This document shows, piece after piece, positions 20,310 through 30,827 of a stretch of 64,000 nt of DNA; the stretch's first letter is position 1, and each line of letters opens with the position of its first letter. The position numbers were made by a program, and so were the translations under genes. A model generated the notes under the pieces. The model was not told the DNA's origin. It did no database searches and was given only the letters and a program-made list of their open reading frames with translations. Source of the stretch: Sphaerolaimus hirsutus (taxonomy: Eukaryota; Nematoda; Chromadorea; Monhysterida; Sphaerolaimidae); NCBI GenBank assembly GCA_964036195.1, contig OZ038454.1, positions 4,898,001 to 4,962,000 of the forward strand, read 5' to 3'.

Positions 20310-23300
20310 CTGCGGGATGTTTTGATCCAATGGGACTCGTCAGTCCTGTCCTACTGCCAGCAAAGAGATTTTTGCAGACATTATGGCATTCAGGACCAAG
20401 TGCCAAAGAGTGGGATACTCCCCTGTCTGAGGAACAGACAGCAATTTGGCAACAATTGGAGACAGAATTGCTCAAGGTTGGACAGATCAAGTTCAACAGA
20501 AATTTGAATTATCAGAGTGGTGCAGATGCACAACTGCACATTTTCGTTGATGCCTCAGCAATGGCATACAGCGCAGCGGCATACATATGCCAGAAAACAG
20601 AAAATGACAGCGGCACATCAAGCCTGCTGTACTCCAGATTGAGACTAGCTCCAAAGAAACCAGAAGTGACAATTCCACGGCTGGAATTGTTAGCGATGTT
20701 GATCGGCAGCAGAATGTCAAAGTTTATTCACAAAGAGCTCAAGGACGTCAAATTCAGTCAAACAGTTGTATGGTCAGATTCAACCTGTTGTCTGAAGTGG
20801 CTAACAACAGCGAAGCCACTGGCATGTTTTGTCAAAAACAGATTGGATGAAATCAGGAAAATTCAGAGTGAGACAGAGAACATGCACATCAGACACATCA
20901 CAGGACTGGAGAACCCAGCTGACATGGCCACAAGAGGCATGAATATGTCAGAGTTGGAAGGCAGTAACCTGTGGTGGAAGGGGCCAGAATGGCTAATGAC
21001 TGGAGAGTGGCCAGAGCCAAAAGTGGAGCCAGTCACGCCAGAAGTAATGGCAGAAATCAAGAAAGAAGAACTCAAGTTCCCAAAAGCCAGTCCAATTTAC
21101 CTGGGTGCCACACAGCAAGTGGTCAGTGACCCAGATACCAGCAATGAGCAAGTTGATGAAAGCAAGCAAAGCAACCCATTGGGAATTGAGATTCAGAGAT
21201 TCTCATCACTGACGAAATTACTGGATGCAACAGTATACGTGATGAGATTTGTGCGACAGATGCACAAAAAGCGCAGCAAAAATGACAGTCAGAATGGATT
21301 GTCAGAAATCATGAAAAGTATCTGTGGTACAATAAAACCACAGGGAATTATCAGTATTGAAGAGAGAGAGATTGCGTTGAAATATTGGATCAAAGTGACG
21401 CAACAGAATCATTACAAAGGAGTGGCAGAGATTCTGGCAACAGGCCACAGCAAAGGCAGCCAGAATGGCAAGAAAACAGCTGCAGACCAGCAGTTGATTA
21501 GATGGCTCAATGTGCAAATGCATCAGGATGGAATCTTGAAATGCCACGGCAGAATGGAGCATACAGACCCACAGGAGGTCACAGTGCCACTCATACTGTT
21601 GCCAGCAACGGCTACAGTGACTCAGCTGATCGTCAGAGACCAGCATGAGAAGTTAATGCACGCAGGAGTGCAACACACATTGGCAGCAATCAGACAAAAG
21701 TACTGGATTACACAGGGCAGACGGGTGATCTATAATGTGACCAGAACCTGCCCAATCTGTAAGAAATTGGGAGCGAAGCCGTACCAGCTTCCACCAATGC
21801 CAGATTTACCAGAAACCAGAGTTCAGAGAGCCAGACCGTTCCAGTACATGGGCTTGGATTATTTGGGACCAGTTTGGTACAAAGTGGACAAAGATCACAG
21901 GAAAATGTGGATCTGTTTGTTCACATGTATGGTGACACGTGCAGTTCACCTGGAAAGTGTGCTGGACATGACGGCACAAGAATTCCTGAATGCAGTCAGG
22001 AGATTCATCGCCAGGCGCGGAAAGCCTGAGGCAGTGATTTCAGACAATGCGACGCAATTCAAATTGACAGAGAAAGTGCTCAACACAAGCACTGACAAGG
22101 TCATTAACACTGGGAAAGAATGGTCAGAAATGGTCAAAAGTGGAGCAGTACAGACATATTGCTCACAGCAACAAATCCAGTGGAACATGACTACTCCTAT
22201 GGCACCATGGCAGGGAGGTGTCTATGAGAGAATGGTGGGCATCACCAAGAAACATTTCAAGGCAGCTGTGGGGCACAGAATGTTAACCCTGCAAGAATTG
22301 TTGACACTTCTGCCAGAAGTTGAGGCAGTGATCAACAGCAGGCCAATCTCTTACATCTATGGTGATGTAAAAAGTCTCAGAGTGCTGACGCCAAAAGACT
22401 TCCTGACAGGGGAAGGTCAGATTGGAGCACCACAGTTTGATGCAGACAAAGATGGAGAATTTGTGCCCAGAATGGATAACGCAGCGAAACTGCAGAAATA
22501 TTGGGAGACAACCCAGCAAACTTTGGATAAGTTCTGGGACTTATGGCATCAAGAGTACATTCCGAGCTTGAGGGAAAGAACTCAGGTGACGCACAAACAT
22601 GGCAGATTGACAGCGACTCAAGAACCCAAAGTGAATGAAGTTGTGCTGATTTATGAAGAGAACATGCCCAGAGGTGCATGGAAGATGGGTCGCATCGAGC
22701 AGTTAGAATCCAGCAAAGATGGACAGATTCGCTCAGCAAAAGTCAGAACTGCCAACAGAAATGTGGTCAGCAGACCACTCAATCACTTGTATCCGCTGGA
22801 AATCAATTCAAAGACAATGGATATCCCAGAGACAGCAGTGACAGTCAAAGTGGATTTACTGGACTCGGCAATTGTCCAGAAACATGTCAGAAATCAGAGC
22901 TCGAACAGAGACTCTGTACAAAACCCTGCTCAGAGGAACTCAGCATCGGATAGAGTCCTGAGGAATGCAACAGGGAAAACCACAGCAACCACCAGCAGTC
23001 TAGTGATTGGAATGCTGTGTATGATATTGATGTTGACAGGCATGTCAGAGTCAGCAACGCTGAGAGAAGCCGGCAAAGCTTACAGCGAAGTATTTTCCAG
23101 AACATACGTTCTAGAAACCTCGACAGTAAGGCCACCATCATTGGCAGCGCATCATGGATTGCCGCCTTTGCCTTCAGAATGGCCACCAAAATCTGTCAGA
23201 GAAATGCAGACTTATGAGAGATTCAAAGATGCAATCAAGGACCATCCTGTGGAACAGGTGATCAGCTCACAAAGCCAGAAGTATCAGATTTGCACCAGTG

Positions 23301-25537
23301 GAAGGCATGGACATGCGCTTACAGTTCCTGAAGAAGTGCAGTGCCATATCCCACCAAGGAATTTTGTCAAGGCAATGAAAGTTACACTTTACGCACAGAG
23401 ACAGATTCCACAGAAAGAGAAAGCATACAGATGCTACATCAGAATCAAAGAGATCATCACACACACCAGTTTCTGGGGAGCGAAAGGTATTACAGGCAAT
23501 TTTGAGAGATACCAGCAAGTTGGCGTGGTAGCCTGTAACTATGCAAGAATTCACAAGATGTTCAGAGGAACACCTTTGGTGGAAATGGAGCCCAGAGTGT
23601 GGACAACCAATCAAACCTTGAATGTGGAATATTCATGGTGTTGTCATGACAAAGAAAATGTCGTCAGTAACTTCTACATGGAAGAAGGAACCGTGGCTTC
23701 ACTTGATGGAAAGACTGTAATCAGCGACTTGCAAGATTTCAGCCAGTGCAGAGCCATGATGGGACATTGCAGAGACCACAATTATGGAATCACAGTGTGG
23801 GACACGGAGAATTTCAAGCATCAATGTGCATATGAGAGAATTGGCAGATTCAAATCAGAAATATCTGGCCAGACAATTATTGTATCAAAGTTGCAAGCAG
23901 CATACTCCCACAGCAACAAGACAAAGAAACCAATTGGCTCAGAATGTGTTCCAGGAGACACGTACTACACCGATCAAGGAGGTGTATTCATCCAGTTTGA
24001 CAGAAGAGAAGATGTGCCTGTAGAATGGGCAATGCCAGGAAAGATAGTGGAGGCGAGAGAGTCGACAATCAGTGGAACACTGTATGCCAGATTGGACGAC
24101 AGAAACTCCAAGTTTCAGTTCCTGCAACATGTAGTCAGAGAGATGACTCAGGCACAATTTGCGATTGTATGGCATCAGCTATGTCAACTTCGCAAGAACC
24201 AGCTGGACATGTTGACTCAGCTTTTCCGCATCGATCCAACACTGGGGATTCGAGCCATGCTGGGAAGACAGGATGTTCATGCAGAGTGGGCTGGAGAAGC
24301 AATTATGTTTTGGGAATGCAAGGAAGTGCAGCCATACATAATTTATCAGACAGGAAAAGTGGGAGAAACATGCTACAAGTACACACCAATGAGATTGGAC
24401 AAAGACGGGCCCTTGTGGTTTAAGAGCCCAGGCAGTAGAGACTTGGTGGAGAAATCACCAGAAGAGGACTGCAGCCATACCACACCGCACCTGTACAGAA
24501 ATGAACATGGACAATGGAAGTCCGCACATGGAATGGTGCATGTCACAGAGACTCCAATTGAAATGACATGGAAAGGACAATGGCAGGCCTTCACGTTTGA
24601 TGCGCCTCACCTGTTCACCAACATTGTCAACAGAGCGACCAATTTCATGGATGTCAGAGGCCAAATTCAGAGACTACAGAACTTAGAGCATGTGCAAAAC
24701 CAGTTGATCGATTACACAGCAGACATGTCATTGGATCCCAGAGTGATCAGAAATTCAATAGAAGGCATTGGAGCTGGAATTGGACAGACAGCAGTAGGAA
24801 TTGGCAAAGCATATGGTCACTATATATCTGGAGTGTCAAAAGGGTACACCAACTTTATGGGAGGAATGCTGAAAGGACCCTTTCAAGTGATCATCAACAC
24901 AATCGCAATGCTGCTGGGGATCACAATCCTGATAGCCGGAATTGTAGCTGCAGGATACCTGTGGTACAATTGGAGGATTGCCACAGGGAAACCAGTGATT
25001 CCACCATGTGTATACACATGCATATGGAAATGCATAGTGTGTCCGTTCAAATGCATATGGCTATGCTTCAGAGCCATCAGATATACTATCAAGAAATCAA
25101 CTCAGAAAGAGACCAATTATCCACAAAGGAAAGTGCGCAAGACAGAGTTGAGACCAGCAATCAAGAGGAGAGCCAGATCCAACTCAACACAGTCCGTCAG
25201 ATTTGCCAGGAGAGCAGAAACAGAGGACAGAATGGCAAAGTCACTATCAGCATACGTTCAGCCAGATGAAAGTTCAGCTGATGAAGGACAAGTCAGAGCC
25301 AGGAACAGAGACAGTGTTCACATGCCCGATATCCGCAAATTCACCTCACGCGAACGCGCAGGAAGCGACACGGGCAACTACCTGCTTCATCATCAGGCTA
25401 GGTCGGCGTTGGCATCACCAACAGCCGGACCTGCAATTTCACGCACACCCACGACTTCGCGCACGACCACGTTCACCACCGAGGCGACTGTGGAAACGCC
25501 ACTCATCACTTTGGCGCCCACCACCACCAGCATGTGA
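20240..25537 (+). CDS. pol: BEL/Pao RNase H, integrase and envelope polyprotein
   Basis: The frame is open from 20,162, but the genuine product begins in the overlap near 20,240-20,305, where GCFDPMGLVSPVLLP restores the end of RT. RNase H is marked by IFVDASAMAYSAAAY, IPRLELLAM and VVWSDS. The integrase has a HEKLMHAG...CPICK zinc region, core motifs GLDYLGP, ISDNATQF and GGVYERMVG, and a C-terminal DUF5641-like region near 22,560-22,800. Without a stop the frame continues into an envelope: a hydrophobic signal-like segment (LVIGMLCMILMLTGMSES, 23,003-23,056), a cysteine-rich ectodomain, and a membrane anchor near 24,880-24,975 followed by a cysteine-rich tail. Most BEL/Pao copies lack an envelope. 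Confidence 0.92.
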   Translation, partial: PDVAENAKDSSAKKESKRTVAKVTAGCFDPMGLVSPVLLPAKRFLQTLWHSGPSAKEWDTPLSEEQTAIWQQLETELLKVGQIKFNRNLNYQSGADAQLHIFVDASAMAYSAAAYICQKTENDSGTSSLLYSRLRLAPKKPEVTIPRLELLAMLIGSRMSKFIHKELKDVKFSQTVVWSDSTCCLKWLTTAKPLACFVKNRLDEIRKIQSETENMHIRHITGLENPADMATRGMNMSELEGSNLWWKGPEWLMTGEWPEPKVEPVTPEVMAEIKKEELKFPKASPIYLGATQQVVSDPDTSNEQVDESKQSNPLGIEIQRFSSLTKLLDATVYVMRFVRQMHKKRSKNDSQNGLSEIMKSICGTIKPQGIISIEEREIALKYWIKVTQQNHYKGVAEILATGHSKGSQNGKKTAADQQLIRWLNVQMHQDGILKCHGRMEHTDPQEVTVPLILLPATATVTQLIVRDQHEKLMHAGVQHTLAAIRQKYWITQGRRVIYNVTRTCPICKKLGAKPYQLPPMPDLPETRVQRARPFQYMGLDYLGPVWYKVDKDHRKMWICLFTCMVTRAVHLESVLDMTAQEFLNAVRRFIARRGKPEAVISDNATQFKLTEKVLNTSTDKVINTGKEWSEMVKSGAVQTYCSQQQIQWNMTTPMAPWQGGVYERMVGITKKHFKAAVGHRMLTLQELLTLLPEVEAVINSRPISYIYGDVKSLRVLTPKDFLTGEGQIGAPQFDADKDGEFVPRMDNAAKLQKYWETTQQTLDKFWDLWHQEYIPSLRERTQVTHKHGRLTATQEPKVNEVVLIYEENMPRGAWKMGRIEQLESSKDGQIRSAKVRTANRNVVSRPLNHLYPLEINSKTMDIPETAVTVKVDLLDSAIVQKHVRNQSSNRDSVQNPAQRNSASDRVLRNATGKTTATTSSLVIGMLCMILMLTGMSESATLREAGKAYSEVFSRTYVLETSTVRPPSLAAHHGLPPLPSEWPPKSVREMQTYERFKDAIKDHPVEQVISSQSQKYQICTSGRHGHALTVPEEVQCHIPPRNFVKAMKVTLYAQRQIPQKEKAYRCYIRIKEIITHTSFWGAKGITGNFERYQQVGVVACNYARIHKMFRGTPLVEMEPRVWTTNQTLNVEYSWCCHDKENVVSNFYMEEGTVASLDGKTVISDLQDFSQCRAMMGHCRDHNYGITVWDTENFKHQCAYERIGRFKSEISGQTIIVSKLQAAYSHSNKTKKPIGSECVPGDTYYTDQGGVFIQFDRREDVPVEWAMPGKIVEARESTISGTLYARLDDRNSKFQFLQHVVREMTQAQFAIVWHQLCQLRKNQLDMLTQLFRIDPTLGIRAMLGRQDVHAEWAGEAIMFWECKEVQPYIIYQTGKVGETCYKYTPMRLDKDGPLWFKSPGSRDLVEKSPEEDCSHTTPHLYRNEHGQWKSAHGMVHVTETPIEMTWKGQWQAFTFDAPHLFTNIVNRATNFMDVRGQIQRLQNLEHVQNQLIDYTADMSLDPRVIRNSIEGIGAGIGQTAVGIGKAYGHYISGVSKGYTNFMGGMLKGPFQVIINTIAMLLGITILIAGIVAAGYLWYNWRIATGKPVIPPCVYTCIWKCIVCPFKCIWLCFRAIRYTIKKSTQKETNYPQRKVRKTELRPAIKRRARSNSTQSVRFARRAETEDRMAKSLSAYVQPDESSADEGQVRARNRDSVHMPDIRKFTSRERAGSDTGNYLLHHQARSALASPTAGPAISRTPTTSRTTTFTTEATVETPLITLAPTTTSM
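23003..25350 (+). other. env: Envelope-like glycoprotein domain of the BEL/Pao element
   Basis: A signal-like segment at 23,003-23,056 is followed by ectodomain landmarks EKAYRCYIRIKE, THTSFWGAKG and YSWCCHDKENVV, a CRAMMGHC cysteine pair and then CAYER. The anchor is MLLGITILIAGIVAAGYLW. These landmarks recur in the same order in the Gypsy element (29,500-30,800), so the two envelopes look homologous. The pattern suggests an envelope taken from a negative-strand RNA virus; chuvirus-like glycoproteins are known in some BEL/Pao elements. I could not test this. Confidence 0.75.
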
Positions 25538-25579
25538 CGTTGCTGCAACAACGGGGTGCAGCAACTCTTACGCCCGGAG

Positions 25580-26867
25580 TGTGCTGACCGTGGCAAAATG
25601 GATGGATAAAGAAATACAGAGAATTGATAATTAGGCTCATATTTATCTATTTACCTATTTGCACCAATTTACATTTCATGCACCATATTAATTTACCGCA
25701 AATTGTATTTCCTACACTTATTACGTATCCATGGAGAATATTCAATTAGGAAAGTGTTCTATAAGTTATTGATAGGTTTATGTGGAATGTTTAGGTTAAA
25801 AGGTCAAATATGTTATTATTAGGTGTATTAATATAAAATTAGGCTCATTCAACTCGCCGTAATTTTCTGATCATGATTATACATACATTTGCATAGTTTA
25901 CTTGCAGTTTACAAAAGTCAAATCTTGTAAATATTTACGTGCTGCGTAATTATCTAGGCCAGCGTCCTAATAGAGAAATGGTGCCCTGCGTGCAACTAGC
26001 ATTTACTTTACAAAGCCCTTCGCATAGGTATAATTGTCATAACCCTGTTCACAACTATTTATATTTACTTAATAATTATAATACCTTGCTCAATCGAATA
26101 TATTATAAACTCTGCTTAATTACAATACCCATTTACCTCAAATAAGTCCCAATTTGCTAGATTATTCAACATACGTTTCCAGGAAGTGATTATTATTATC
26201 ATGTTGAATATACCTTATTCTATTTACGTCATTAGGAACATTTACACTACTATTTACAGTTTTCAAACCCTATCTTATTAGTTCCAATGTGCGTCAATGT
26301 TTTCTGACAAATTGAAGCAAATTAGTAAATCGGCCGAGTTTGCCGACTTCGCGCCTCTCAAGATTAATAGTTTTTCTATTAACCCAATTTGTACTTGGTA
26401 TTTCTTTACCATAATTGTTTGAATGTATGCACGCATAGAATAAGCCAACTGTTTCTGTTAAATGTGTCTTATTGCTATATTAGTGGTTTATTTGTGCATT
26501 TGTATTAGGAAATTACTGTAGCTGTTTTTCTATACGTGATTTCCGTGTCTTAGCTACTTTGAGAGTTTTTACTTCAGTCTGCGGACCCACCCCAAGTGAA
26601 CAAAATAAGCTAGCGATAGAAACTTCGACTAGGAAGCTCGCTAGGCTTTGCGCTTTTGTAACACGCTGTATCTGATCGAAATAAAGTACCTGAAACAATT
26701 CGAACCCCCTTTCAACACGCAACTACGAAATAAACTCAACTTGGCTGTCGACAAGTGGACGTTCGGCAACAACGGGAAATCAACCACTCTAAAGGCCGTT
26801 TCTCACTACGGTCTTGAAGCAGCCGGATTCGGTGGTAGAAGACGCTGACTTCGGTGGCTTCATCACA
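25580..26867 (+). repeat. 3' LTR of the BEL/Pao element
   Basis: It has the same length and ends as the 5' LTR, offset by exactly 11,203 bp, and is followed by the CGTAT target duplication. The preceding bases ACGCCCGGAG are a weak candidate polypurine tract. Confidence 0.96.
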
Positions 26868-26872
26868 CGTAT

Positions 26873-27698
26873 ACTTTCGTAGATTGCACATGCTTCCAGT
26901 GAAATTGCTGGCCATTTGCTTTGGGTTGCACCTAACTTCCGGCTGTAAAAGGCACATGCATGTAGTATTTTTTCGTCCTCTGCTCGTTGTGCTAGCACTC
27001 CTGCAACAGCAATTTTAGAGGCGTCCGTGATAATTATAAACATACGTTTAGGATCGGGAAATTGCAAACATGGGCTTCCTAACAATGCTTCCTTGAGCTT
27101 ATGAAAAGCTTCCAGTGCTTTGGGTTTCGCTGTCAAATCCACCGGGGTGTCGCTATTGTAATTTTCTCTTGGTCCCGTACGCGTGAGATTTGACAAAGGT
27201 ACGGCTAACTCTGCGCATCTGTGAATCATGCGTCTAAAAAACCCTATAGCTCCCAGAAAACCCTTAACCTCTTTTATGGTAGTGGGTACCGGCCAGTCCT
27301 GAATTATGTGGCGTTTGTCATCCGGTACGCACACGCCGTCACGGCCAATCATAAATCCTAGAAAACGTACAGCTGTGACGCGTGTGAAAAAACACTTTTT
27401 TGGACTAATTTTGAAATTATTTCTAATTAATCTTTCCAACACCTGCCCTATGTCGTATAAATGTGTTTCCCAGGTTGCACTATAAATCAGTAAATCGTCG
27501 ATGTATAATAACACATTTCGATGTATTAAGCCGGCCATAGCTAATTCAAAACAGCGCTGCGCTAAACTAGGTGAGCATTTTAATCCCATTGGTAAACGTT
27601 TCAGTTGAAATTGTCCAAAAACATTTCTAAATGACGTAATGTGTCAATCATCTGGATGCAAAGCAATGTTATAGAAAGCTTGATTTATGTCGGCACTG
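26873..27698 (-). pseudogene. pol: RT palm and RNase H N-terminus of the Gypsy element (broken)
   Basis: The frame contains the tail of the RT fingers and palm: PMGLKCSP, the catalytic YIDDLLIY box and the FLGFMIGRDG connection. The RNase H start MFIIITDASKIAVAGVLAQ follows. Three lesions affect it. A 1-bp frame change in a run of five A at 27,701-27,705 separates it from the upstream RT. A TGA at 27,644-27,646 falls shortly before the PMG box, where other Gypsy RTs have a sense codon. The BEL element then cuts it at 26,868. Domain order and spacing are otherwise normal. Confidence 0.9.
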
Positions 27699-30600
27699 CT
27701 AAAAATACTTGCAGCTACATAAAGATTTGACTGTTTCATCTAAGCGAGGTAATGGGAATTGGGGAGCGTGCAAAACAGCGTTCAGGCGTCTGTAATCAAT
27801 TACCATCCGCTTTGATCCATCCGGTTTGGATACCACCAGCATGGGGGCACAATACGGGCTCGTGCTGGGTTCCACGATGTCGTGCTCAATGAGGCATCTC
27901 AAATGATTTTCTAAGTATTGCTGATCATCCAGACTCAACCGGTACATTCTGCATGCAATTGGTTTTTTGTCCACTAATTGCAGCCGGTAGTCCACTAATT
28001 CGCTGTAGCCGATGTCATACTTATGTCGGGCAAAAGCTTCTTTGTACTGCAAAATCACCTTTTTCAGTTCCTCTCTGCGTTCGTCCGTCAAAGTTTCTGG
28101 CACGGTGAATTCCATCACGTGTCCATCTGGGCATGCAACTTGCAGTGGGGGTCCTAATTTGTCTTCGGCTACTTTGGGGGGAGGTTCAGTCGCTTGAACT
28201 TGTCGACACACATCTCTGTCATAACACTGCTTCACCCATTCAGCAGGGGGGTTCCCAGGTTTCACTTTCAGCACGCAATCCACTGGTTCGACCACCGCAA
28301 TGCGCTGTCCTACCTGTAGCACTACGGGCTGATTTCGTACATTTGCACATCTCACCTGAAACACAGGGGCACTAGTTTCATAGGCCGCTGAAGCAGCCAT
28401 AACGCCACAGCGTTCGCCTACCGTATCCAATCCCATGACCGTAAATAACTTTTCATCCATGGGGGCAGATAATTTTGCCGTCACTAGCGCTTCATGTCTA
28501 GCCAGAATTTCTATTTTTTTGTTCACAATAGCGTAAATTCTGCGCTGCTGCACTTCCGGGTCTGGGTTATCAAAGGGAATTATCGCGTTAGCCGTAGGGA
28601 TTCGTAGTTCCCTTGCAGGTAGGTCTACTACCATGTGCCGCAAGACGTCTGCGCCAATTAAAATTTCACCAGCTAATCCGTTCACCGCCTGAAACACAAT
28701 CCCGAAGGTGTGGTTTCCCATCGTTACCGGTATTTCCATCTGTCCCAATACCAAAAGTTTCGAGTCTGCTGCACACCTGAGGGCTCCAATAGGTGAAACT
28801 TCATCATGCTTAGTAGCCTTTTCCTTGTGTCGCATCAGCACGTCTCTGTTGCATAATGAACGCATGGCGCCTGTGTCCAGTAGACATCTCCGATATTCTC
28901 TCCCATCGATGGTTATGGTAATGGATGGGCTGTAATACACATGCACGATTTCTTCACGTCGATTGGCTACTTGATGTATGTTATCTCTTTCTTCCGTCGA
29001 GAAAGTGATCATGCATACCGATTCTTTTTCCAGATCGCATTTTCTGTTGATACTGTATTGTATAGCGGGAAAACGACGCGCGCCCGTGAGTGCGGGCATG
29101 CCACTTGGCATTCCCACGCACGGGTTAATTACCGTTCTTACCTTTACCTGTTCGCTAGGGCGGTCCTCAGCCAGTTCGACGATGATATTGGATTTTTCTT
29201 CTGTCTTTGGTCGTTTTTTGATTTTTTCCTTTGCCCAGTTCACCAAAGTCACGGCCATTTCCGGCGCTGCAGCCATGAGCGCGGCTAGTAAATACTGCAT
29301 GGTGACTAGTGCACATATCAGGTAAATCCATACTTGTAGCCAGGTGCGCCAGGTGTCAAAATCCCACCATCCCAGCGCCAATACCGATTTTGCCAAGGTT
29401 CGATGCCTTTGCATGTGTGATTCCACCTTCGGCTCCGCCCCCTGCGTAATTTGCTGCACGATTGAATATGCATGCCAGACGTCATTCAGGGTGGTCGTCG
29501 GCAATAATTCTGACAAGTTGTACATGGTCGTGGCGGCAAAAATCTGATGATGCACATCCTTAACCTTTTCCTGTTGCCATTTCTGCGGGAAACTGTGTGT
29601 GTTATACATAGGTAAGTGTTCCAGGCCGCCTACTTCCAGCAGATATTTATACCACTGTCCATTTAACATTACCACACGATTGTGCGCATTGGTGCATGAT
29701 CCCGGGATTGCTTGAAAGTGCAAAATGTTTGTCAACCTATTCATGTGTAACGTCACATTTTGCCCATGCACACTAACTTGCACAGGTACTGTTTCATAAC
29801 ATTCTGGAGACTTTTCCTCTTTCATTATCTCGTATGTTTTTACCGCAAAACATTTGTGAACCAAAAATTCGTCTGGCGCAGGTTTAGCAATTATTTCATT
29901 ATCATTCATGTACCAGCGGGCTGTCGTAGTTGCGTGTTCGCTCATAGCCAGGCGCACAAATTCTTGGAAATGTTGCACATTCTTGCAGGTGGCTACGGCC
30001 TGCGCACGCATGGTTTGTTCTGCTGTTTCGTATACCGCCTGCATGCTGGCTGCTAATTGGCCTGCGCTCACTATCCCCAGTGTGGGTTGACCTTGCTCTC
30101 TTTTTTGTCTGACGCTTCGAATCACTGCCTTTTCAAATGGCGCCACTACGATATCCTGATCTGATTTCCATAATTTGATGCCGCATGATTCAACCTCTTC
30201 ATATGCTCTGAAAGACAATGATAGCGTATGATCATCAGCTAGCCAGATATCCTGTCTAATGCGTCCATGCATTTCACGCCATTTTTCATATGGGCATTCC
30301 GCCTTCGGGTTCGGTTTCCATGTTAATTGGCTGCCGTCTTCTAGCGTACATGCACCCATTTCATAATTGCACTTGCTGACCTCACCCAGCGTGCTTTGCA
30401 TGGTGTTGGCTCCATATCTCATTCGTACTTCCCCACGAAACAGCCCACAGTGTGGCGTCGTTTCACTCACCCATTTGCAACAGTACAATCCGTGTCCTGA
30501 GTAGCTAACATTGGTGGGGTATTGAGTGTCCCATGCGTTGTCCAAATCACTCACAGGGGTCATAGGCCCATTATTGCATTTGTGATATTTAATCATGCCT

Positions 30601-30827
30601 TCGCACTCGGCGGCGCCCACAGATCGGGGGTTAGAATCAAACTTTTCCAGCGTGACGTCGCCCCAGAAGTTCTGGTACGTCCTTGCTGTTCTGGTAGAGG
30701 CCACACACCTGTACGCTGCCGCACGATATTCTACCATATTTCGCTTGTAGATTGTCAGTGTCAATTTTCGTGGCCGTTCTAATGACGCCGTAGTGTCTAC
30801 AATGGCCGTGCAATTTGGTAGGGGGGG
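27699..30827 (-). CDS. pol: Env-like glycoprotein fused to protease and RT N-terminus
   Basis: The frame is open from 30,857; it has no ATG until 30,737, and entry by -1 frameshift from gag at 30,821-30,827 is likely. Numbering from the codon at 30,764, residues 1-460 form a cysteine-rich ectodomain. It has a furin-type RQKR at 219-222, then a glycine/alanine-rich segment and probable coiled coil. A membrane anchor lies at about 475-505 (WIYLICALVTMQYLLAALM). An aspartic protease follows at about 605-720 with LLDTGAMRSL at 628-637. RT starts near 920 with KYDIGYSELVDYRL and reaches KRMVIDYRRLNA before the frame is lost at 27,701. Placing an envelope between gag and protease is highly unusual. 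The ectodomain resembles that of the nested BEL element. Confidence 0.88.
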   Translation of the reverse strand, partial: PPLPNCTAIVDTTASLERPRKLTLTIYKRNMVEYRAAAYRCVASTRTARTYQNFWGDVTLEKFDSNPRSVGAAECEGMIKYHKCNNGPMTPVSDLDNAWDTQYPTNVSYSGHGLYCCKWVSETTPHCGLFRGEVRMRYGANTMQSTLGEVSKCNYEMGACTLEDGSQLTWKPNPKAECPYEKWREMHGRIRQDIWLADDHTLSLSFRAYEEVESCGIKLWKSDQDIVVAPFEKAVIRSVRQKREQGQPTLGIVSAGQLAASMQAVYETAEQTMRAQAVATCKNVQHFQEFVRLAMSEHATTTARWYMNDNEIIAKPAPDEFLVHKCFAVKTYEIMKEEKSPECYETVPVQVSVHGQNVTLHMNRLTNILHFQAIPGSCTNAHNRVVMLNGQWYKYLLEVGGLEHLPMYNTHSFPQKWQQEKVKDVHHQIFAATTMYNLSELLPTTTLNDVWHAYSIVQQITQGAEPKVESHMQRHRTLAKSVLALGWWDFDTWRTWLQVWIYLICALVTMQYLLAALMAAAPEMAVTLVNWAKEKIKKRPKTEEKSNIIVELAEDRPSEQVKVRTVINPCVGMPSGMPALTGARRFPAIQYSINRKCDLEKESVCMITFSTEERDNIHQVANRREEIVHVYYSPSITITIDGREYRRCLLDTGAMRSLCNRDVLMRHKEKATKHDEVSPIGALRCAADSKLLVLGQMEIPVTMGNHTFGIVFQAVNGLAGEILIGADVLRHMVVDLPARELRIPTANAIIPFDNPDPEVQQRRIYAIVNKKIEILARHEALVTAKLSAPMDEKLFTVMGLDTVGERCGVMAASAAYETSAPVFQVRCANVRNQPVVLQVGQRIAVVEPVDCVLKVKPGNPPAEWVKQCYDRDVCRQVQATEPPPKVAEDKLGPPLQVACPDGHVMEFTVPETLTDERREELKKVILQYKEAFARHKYDIGYSELVDYRLQLVDKKPIACRMYRLSLDDQQYLENHLRCLIEHDIVEPSTSPYCAPMLVVSKPDGSKRMVIDYRRLNAVLHAPQFPLPRLDETVKSLCSCKYF

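Larger units (their letters stand above)
14377..26867 (+). mobile_element. BEL/Pao LTR retrotransposon with envelope, nested in the Gypsy element
   Basis: Two 1,288-bp LTRs (14,377-15,664 and 25,580-26,867) flank gag-pol-env coding sequence on the plus strand. The direct repeat CGTAT (14,372-14,376 and 26,868-26,872) is a perfect 5-bp target duplication, the usual size for BEL/Pao. I found one LTR difference by eye (C at 14,914, T at 26,117), so the insertion is very young and younger than its host element. Two frame changes (near 17,695 and 20,295) interrupt the polyprotein. Confidence 0.96.

Noticed and set aside
9030-27646. Nuclear genetic code with TGA as a sense codon
   Set aside because: Gag, the helicase tail and the BEL gag end at TGA or other normal stops, and no animal nuclear code of this kind is known. 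CpG decay explains the three codons more simply.
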